A stretch of 8,732 nt of DNA from Clostridiaceae bacterium (GTDB lineage: Bacteria > Bacillota > Clostridia > Saccharofermentanales > UBA5734): the NCBI GenBank assembly GCA_012522285.1, contig JAAYKS010000034.1:1-8732 (forward strand), written 5' to 3'. This document shows positions 7,449-8,732 of the stretch, in pieces (the first letter of the stretch is position 1; each line of letters begins with the position of its first letter). The notes below the pieces were generated by a model, which saw only the letters and a list, made by a program, of their open reading frames with translations, was not told where the DNA came from and did not search any database. The translations under genes were made by a program, and so were the position numbers.

Positions 7449-8039
7449 GATTCTGCAATTGTCGCCGCCGAACGGGATGGGGTGGTAGGCCGGATTTTCC
7501 GGTTTCAGGTAGATTCTGCCGCTCTTTCTGACCAGCGTCTTGACCGTCGCTTCGTCATCGATCAACGCGACCACTGTATCTCCGTTTTCGGCAGACTGCT
7601 GCCGGCGGACCAGCACATAGTCACCGTCCAGGATCGCGGCAAGCATCATACTGTCGCCCCGGACGCGCAGCGCAAAATGATCCTCTGCCTTTCCGATAAA
7701 CTCGGCCGGAAAGGGGAGGATGCGCTCGATGTTCTGGTCTGCCAGCAGCGGGATGCCGGCAGCCACGGTCCCTATGACCGGCATGTTGACGACCTGGGGA
7801 GATTGACGGGACGGGATGGTGATCGCGCGGCGCTTGCCGGCGGTATATTCGATCTTGCCGGACTCGTGCAGGCGCTTCAGATGGCCGTGTATAGTTGAAG
7901 TGGAGTGGATGCCGACGCCTTGGCAGATATCCCGGACCGACGGGGGATATCCGTTGGCATCGAGATACTCGGCGATATAGCGGTATACCATTTCCACCGT
8001 TTCTTCCAGATTGCTGCGTGTGAACTTGCGGTCGGCCAT
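7410..8039 (-). CDS. lexA: SOS response transcriptional repressor LexA
   Basis: LexA represses the DNA-damage regulon and is inactivated by self-cleavage when RecA binds single-stranded DNA. The protein has 209 residues. The N-terminal winged helix-turn-helix (about 1-75) contains NGYPPSVRDICQGVGIHSTSTIHGHLKRL, the LexA-type DNA-reading helix. The C-terminal S24 protease domain shows the scissile Ala94-Gly95 bond in VAAGIPLLA, the nucleophile Ser130 in RVRGDSM and the general base Lys167 in EATVKTL. The Ser-Lys spacing of 37 equals that of E. coli LexA, so self-cleavage should be intact. The start at 8039 (MADRKF) is chosen because GGAGGT ends 6 nt upstream; an in-frame ATG at 8099 lies inside the predicted promoter. 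The gene is transcribed towards hfq, overlaps its 3' end by 39 bp, and has no visible terminator of its own. Confidence 0.97.
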   Translation of the reverse strand: MADRKFTRSNLEETVEMVYRYIAEYLDANGYPPSVRDICQGVGIHSTSTIHGHLKRLHESGKIEYTAGKRRAITIPSRQSPQVVNMPVIGTVAAGIPLLADQNIERILPFPAEFIGKAEDHFALRVRGDSMMLAAILDGDYVLVRRQQSAENGDTVVALIDDEATVKTLVRKSGRIYLKPENPAYHPIPFGGDNCRILGKVVGVFRTLM

Positions 8040-8045
8040 CACTAC

Positions 8046-8051
8046 ACCTCC
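8046..8051 (-). promoter_or_regulatory. Shine-Dalgarno site for lexA
   Basis: On the minus strand GGAGGT lies 6 nt before the ATG at 8039. It decides this start over the in-frame ATG codons further upstream. Confidence 0.85.
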
Positions 8052-8063
8052 GTCATGGATATA

Positions 8064-8075
8064 GAACATGTGTTC
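8064..8075. promoter_or_regulatory. LexA operator (SOS box) in the lexA leader
   Basis: GAACATGTGTTC has the GAAC-N4-GTTC form of the SOS box known from Bacillus and relatives, with both half-sites perfect. It sits about 10 nt downstream of the predicted lexA transcription start and upstream of the Shine-Dalgarno site. LexA bound here would block its own transcription. Confidence 0.8.
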
Positions 8076-8089
8076 ATCTCTTCCACGTG

Positions 8090-8119
8090 AATATATCATT
8101 ATCCGAACTCGATTGTCAA
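8090..8119 (-). promoter_or_regulatory. lexA promoter
   Basis: On the minus strand a perfect -35 element TTGACA (8114-8119) is followed by an 18-bp spacer and the -10 element TATATT (8090-8095), which is preceded by TGA, giving an extended -10 character. Transcription would start near 8083, leaving a leader of about 44 nt that contains one SOS box. A second operator-like site overlaps the -35 element. Confidence 0.75.
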
Positions 8120-8130
8120 ACGATTGTTCG
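8117..8130. promoter_or_regulatory. Second probable LexA operator, over the lexA -35 element
   Basis: CAAACGATTGTTCG differs at one half-site base from the CGAAC-N4-GTTCG consensus. It overlaps the lexA -35 hexamer (8114-8119) and lies between lexA and the divergent gene, with its centre about 58 bp upstream of that gene's predicted start of transcription. Extra half-sites (CGAAC at 8104-8108, CGTTC at 8129-8133) surround it. Confidence 0.6.
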
Positions 8131-8166
8131 TTCCGAATGATCCGAATCTCTCATCGCGGGACGATC

Positions 8167-8175
8167 TGCTATAAT
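8167..8175 (+). promoter_or_regulatory. Extended -10 promoter of the divergent gene
   Basis: TGCTATAAT is a perfect extended -10 element (TG, one base, TATAAT). The expected -35 position shows no TTGACA-like hexamer, which is normal for extended -10 promoters. Transcription would begin near 8182, about 27 nt before the proposed start codon at 8209. Confidence 0.7.
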
Positions 8176-8208
8176 GGGGAACAGGTTTCACGTTGGATGG
8201 TTGCTCAA

Positions 8209-8732
8209 ATGAAGAAAAACGGCCTGACAGACCCGTCCCAGCCGGAGTCACAGACATCGGACTTTGGCCTCGAATCAGACAATTCGATCGATTCGCCGGA
8301 GACGGCGACCTCCGCACCGGATCCGGTAACGGACGCCGAGGCGGACTTTGTTGCACCTGTTGTTTCCTCCGAGTCCCCCTCGGATCCCGAACAACCGGAT
8401 CCGCCCAAGCGCCCCGCCAGAAAACGCACCAGTTCCAAACGCGCGGTGGTTCACCCTGTCGAGCAAGAGCCGGAAGTGGTGTTGCCTCCGCTGGAAACGG
8501 CACCGGAAAACGAATCGGAAGCACAACCTGACGTTCCCGAGGCGGAAGCACGGCCTGACGTTCCCGAACCGGAGACGGCCCTACTGCCGGATGCGCTCGA
8601 GGCAACTGGATCTGCCTTGGTCTTGGATTCCACCCTCGCAAATACGGATAATCATGTGGTACCGCTGGAGAGAGATTGGGAACCGCAAGTTCAGGACCCG
8701 GATGTGGAGGGGATTGATGCGCATGAAGAGAA
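8209..8732 (+). CDS. Unknown acidic, proline-rich, probably disordered protein (3' end outside window)
   Basis: I do not recognise this gene. The frame stays open from the start codon to the window edge, 174 codons without a stop, and follows a perfect extended -10 promoter. The visible protein is dominated by Glu, Asp, Pro, Ser, Ala and Thr, with few large hydrophobic residues. It has no signal peptide and no membrane segment, so this part is probably a flexible N-terminal tail. A basic patch at about residues 67-80 (PPKRPARKRTSSKRA) interrupts the acidic sequence and could bind nucleic acid or an acidic partner. A nine-residue unit (EAQPDVPEA, then EARPDVPEP) is repeated at about 104-121. 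The start is uncertain: ATG 8209 has GGATGG 8 nt upstream, while an in-frame ATG at 8197 would add four residues and lie only about 15 nt from the predicted transcript start. A folded domain may lie beyond the window. In Bacillus the gene divergent from lexA is yneA, but nothing here resembles YneA. Confidence 0.7.
   Translation, partial: MKKNGLTDPSQPESQTSDFGLESDNSIDSPETATSAPDPVTDAEADFVAPVVSSESPSDPEQPDPPKRPARKRTSSKRAVVHPVEQEPEVVLPPLETAPENESEAQPDVPEAEARPDVPEPETALLPDALEATGSALVLDSTLANTDNHVVPLERDWEPQVQDPDVEGIDAHEE
8517..8570 (+). repeat. Two tandem copies of a 27-bp in-frame repeat
   Basis: The units at 8517-8543 and 8544-8570 match at 23 of 27 positions and share the core CCTGACGTTCCCGA. Each encodes nine residues of the pattern EAxPDVPEx. 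The unit length is a multiple of three, so copy number could change without a frameshift. Confidence 0.7.

Noticed and set aside
7490..7505. CCGGA-TTT-TCCGG hairpin followed by TTT, as a terminator for hfq inside lexA
   Set aside because: The stem has only five pairs, the T run is three bases, and the sequence is lexA coding sequence, so chance is the simpler explanation.
8040..8099. In-frame ATG at 8099 as the lexA start (229 residues)
   Set aside because: The extra 20 residues do not look like LexA, the codon overlaps the predicted promoter, and GGAGGT is ideally placed for the start at 8039.
8099..8641. 180-codon minus-strand frame opposite the unknown divergent gene, ending in the lexA promoter
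   Set aside because: Its Arg/Pro-rich repeats are the complement of the Glu/Pro-rich sense repeats. The plus-strand frame has a perfect extended -10 promoter and stays open to the window edge, so it is the better candidate.

Overview
The window is a DNA-repair and RNA-metabolism cluster from what looks like a GC-rich member of the Bacillota (Firmicutes), most likely class Clostridia. The reasons are the gene order miaB-mutS-mutL-miaA-hfq next to lexA, LexA operators of the GAAC-N4-GTTC type used by Bacillota, purine-rich Shine-Dalgarno sites, a probable TTG start, and a MutL that carries its own nicking endonuclease. Naming a genus would be a guess.

Positions about 1-7448, plus strand, hold one tightly packed gene series. 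miaB (tRNA methylthiotransferase) overlaps mutS (mismatch recognition) by 4 nt. A 15-nt gap with a strong Shine-Dalgarno site leads to mutL (mismatch-repair ATPase and endonuclease). mutL overlaps miaA (tRNA dimethylallyltransferase) by 4 nt. After a 143-nt intergenic stretch with no convincing promoter or terminator comes an Hfq-family RNA chaperone gene with unusual extensions. MiaA and MiaB catalyse successive steps of the same tRNA A37 modification (i6A, then ms2i6A) and bracket the two mismatch-repair genes.

Positions 7410-8039, minus strand, hold lexA, the SOS repressor. It converges on hfq and the two coding ends overlap by 39 bp. Upstream of lexA are a well-formed promoter (TTGACA, 18-bp spacer, TATATT) and two operator-like palindromes, one just past the expected transcription start and one covering the -35 element, so lexA is very probably autoregulated.

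Positions 8209-8732, plus strand, hold the start of a gene divergent from lexA. It has its own extended -10 promoter (TGCTATAAT) and runs off the window edge. The visible 174 codons encode an acidic, proline-rich, probably disordered segment with one basic patch and a short tandem repeat; I do not recognise its family.

I see no mobile element, CRISPR array, tRNA or rRNA, and nothing that clearly amounts to an undescribed system. The least ordinary items are the divergent Hfq homologue, the hfq/lexA tail overlap, and the unknown gene facing lexA across the SOS operators.
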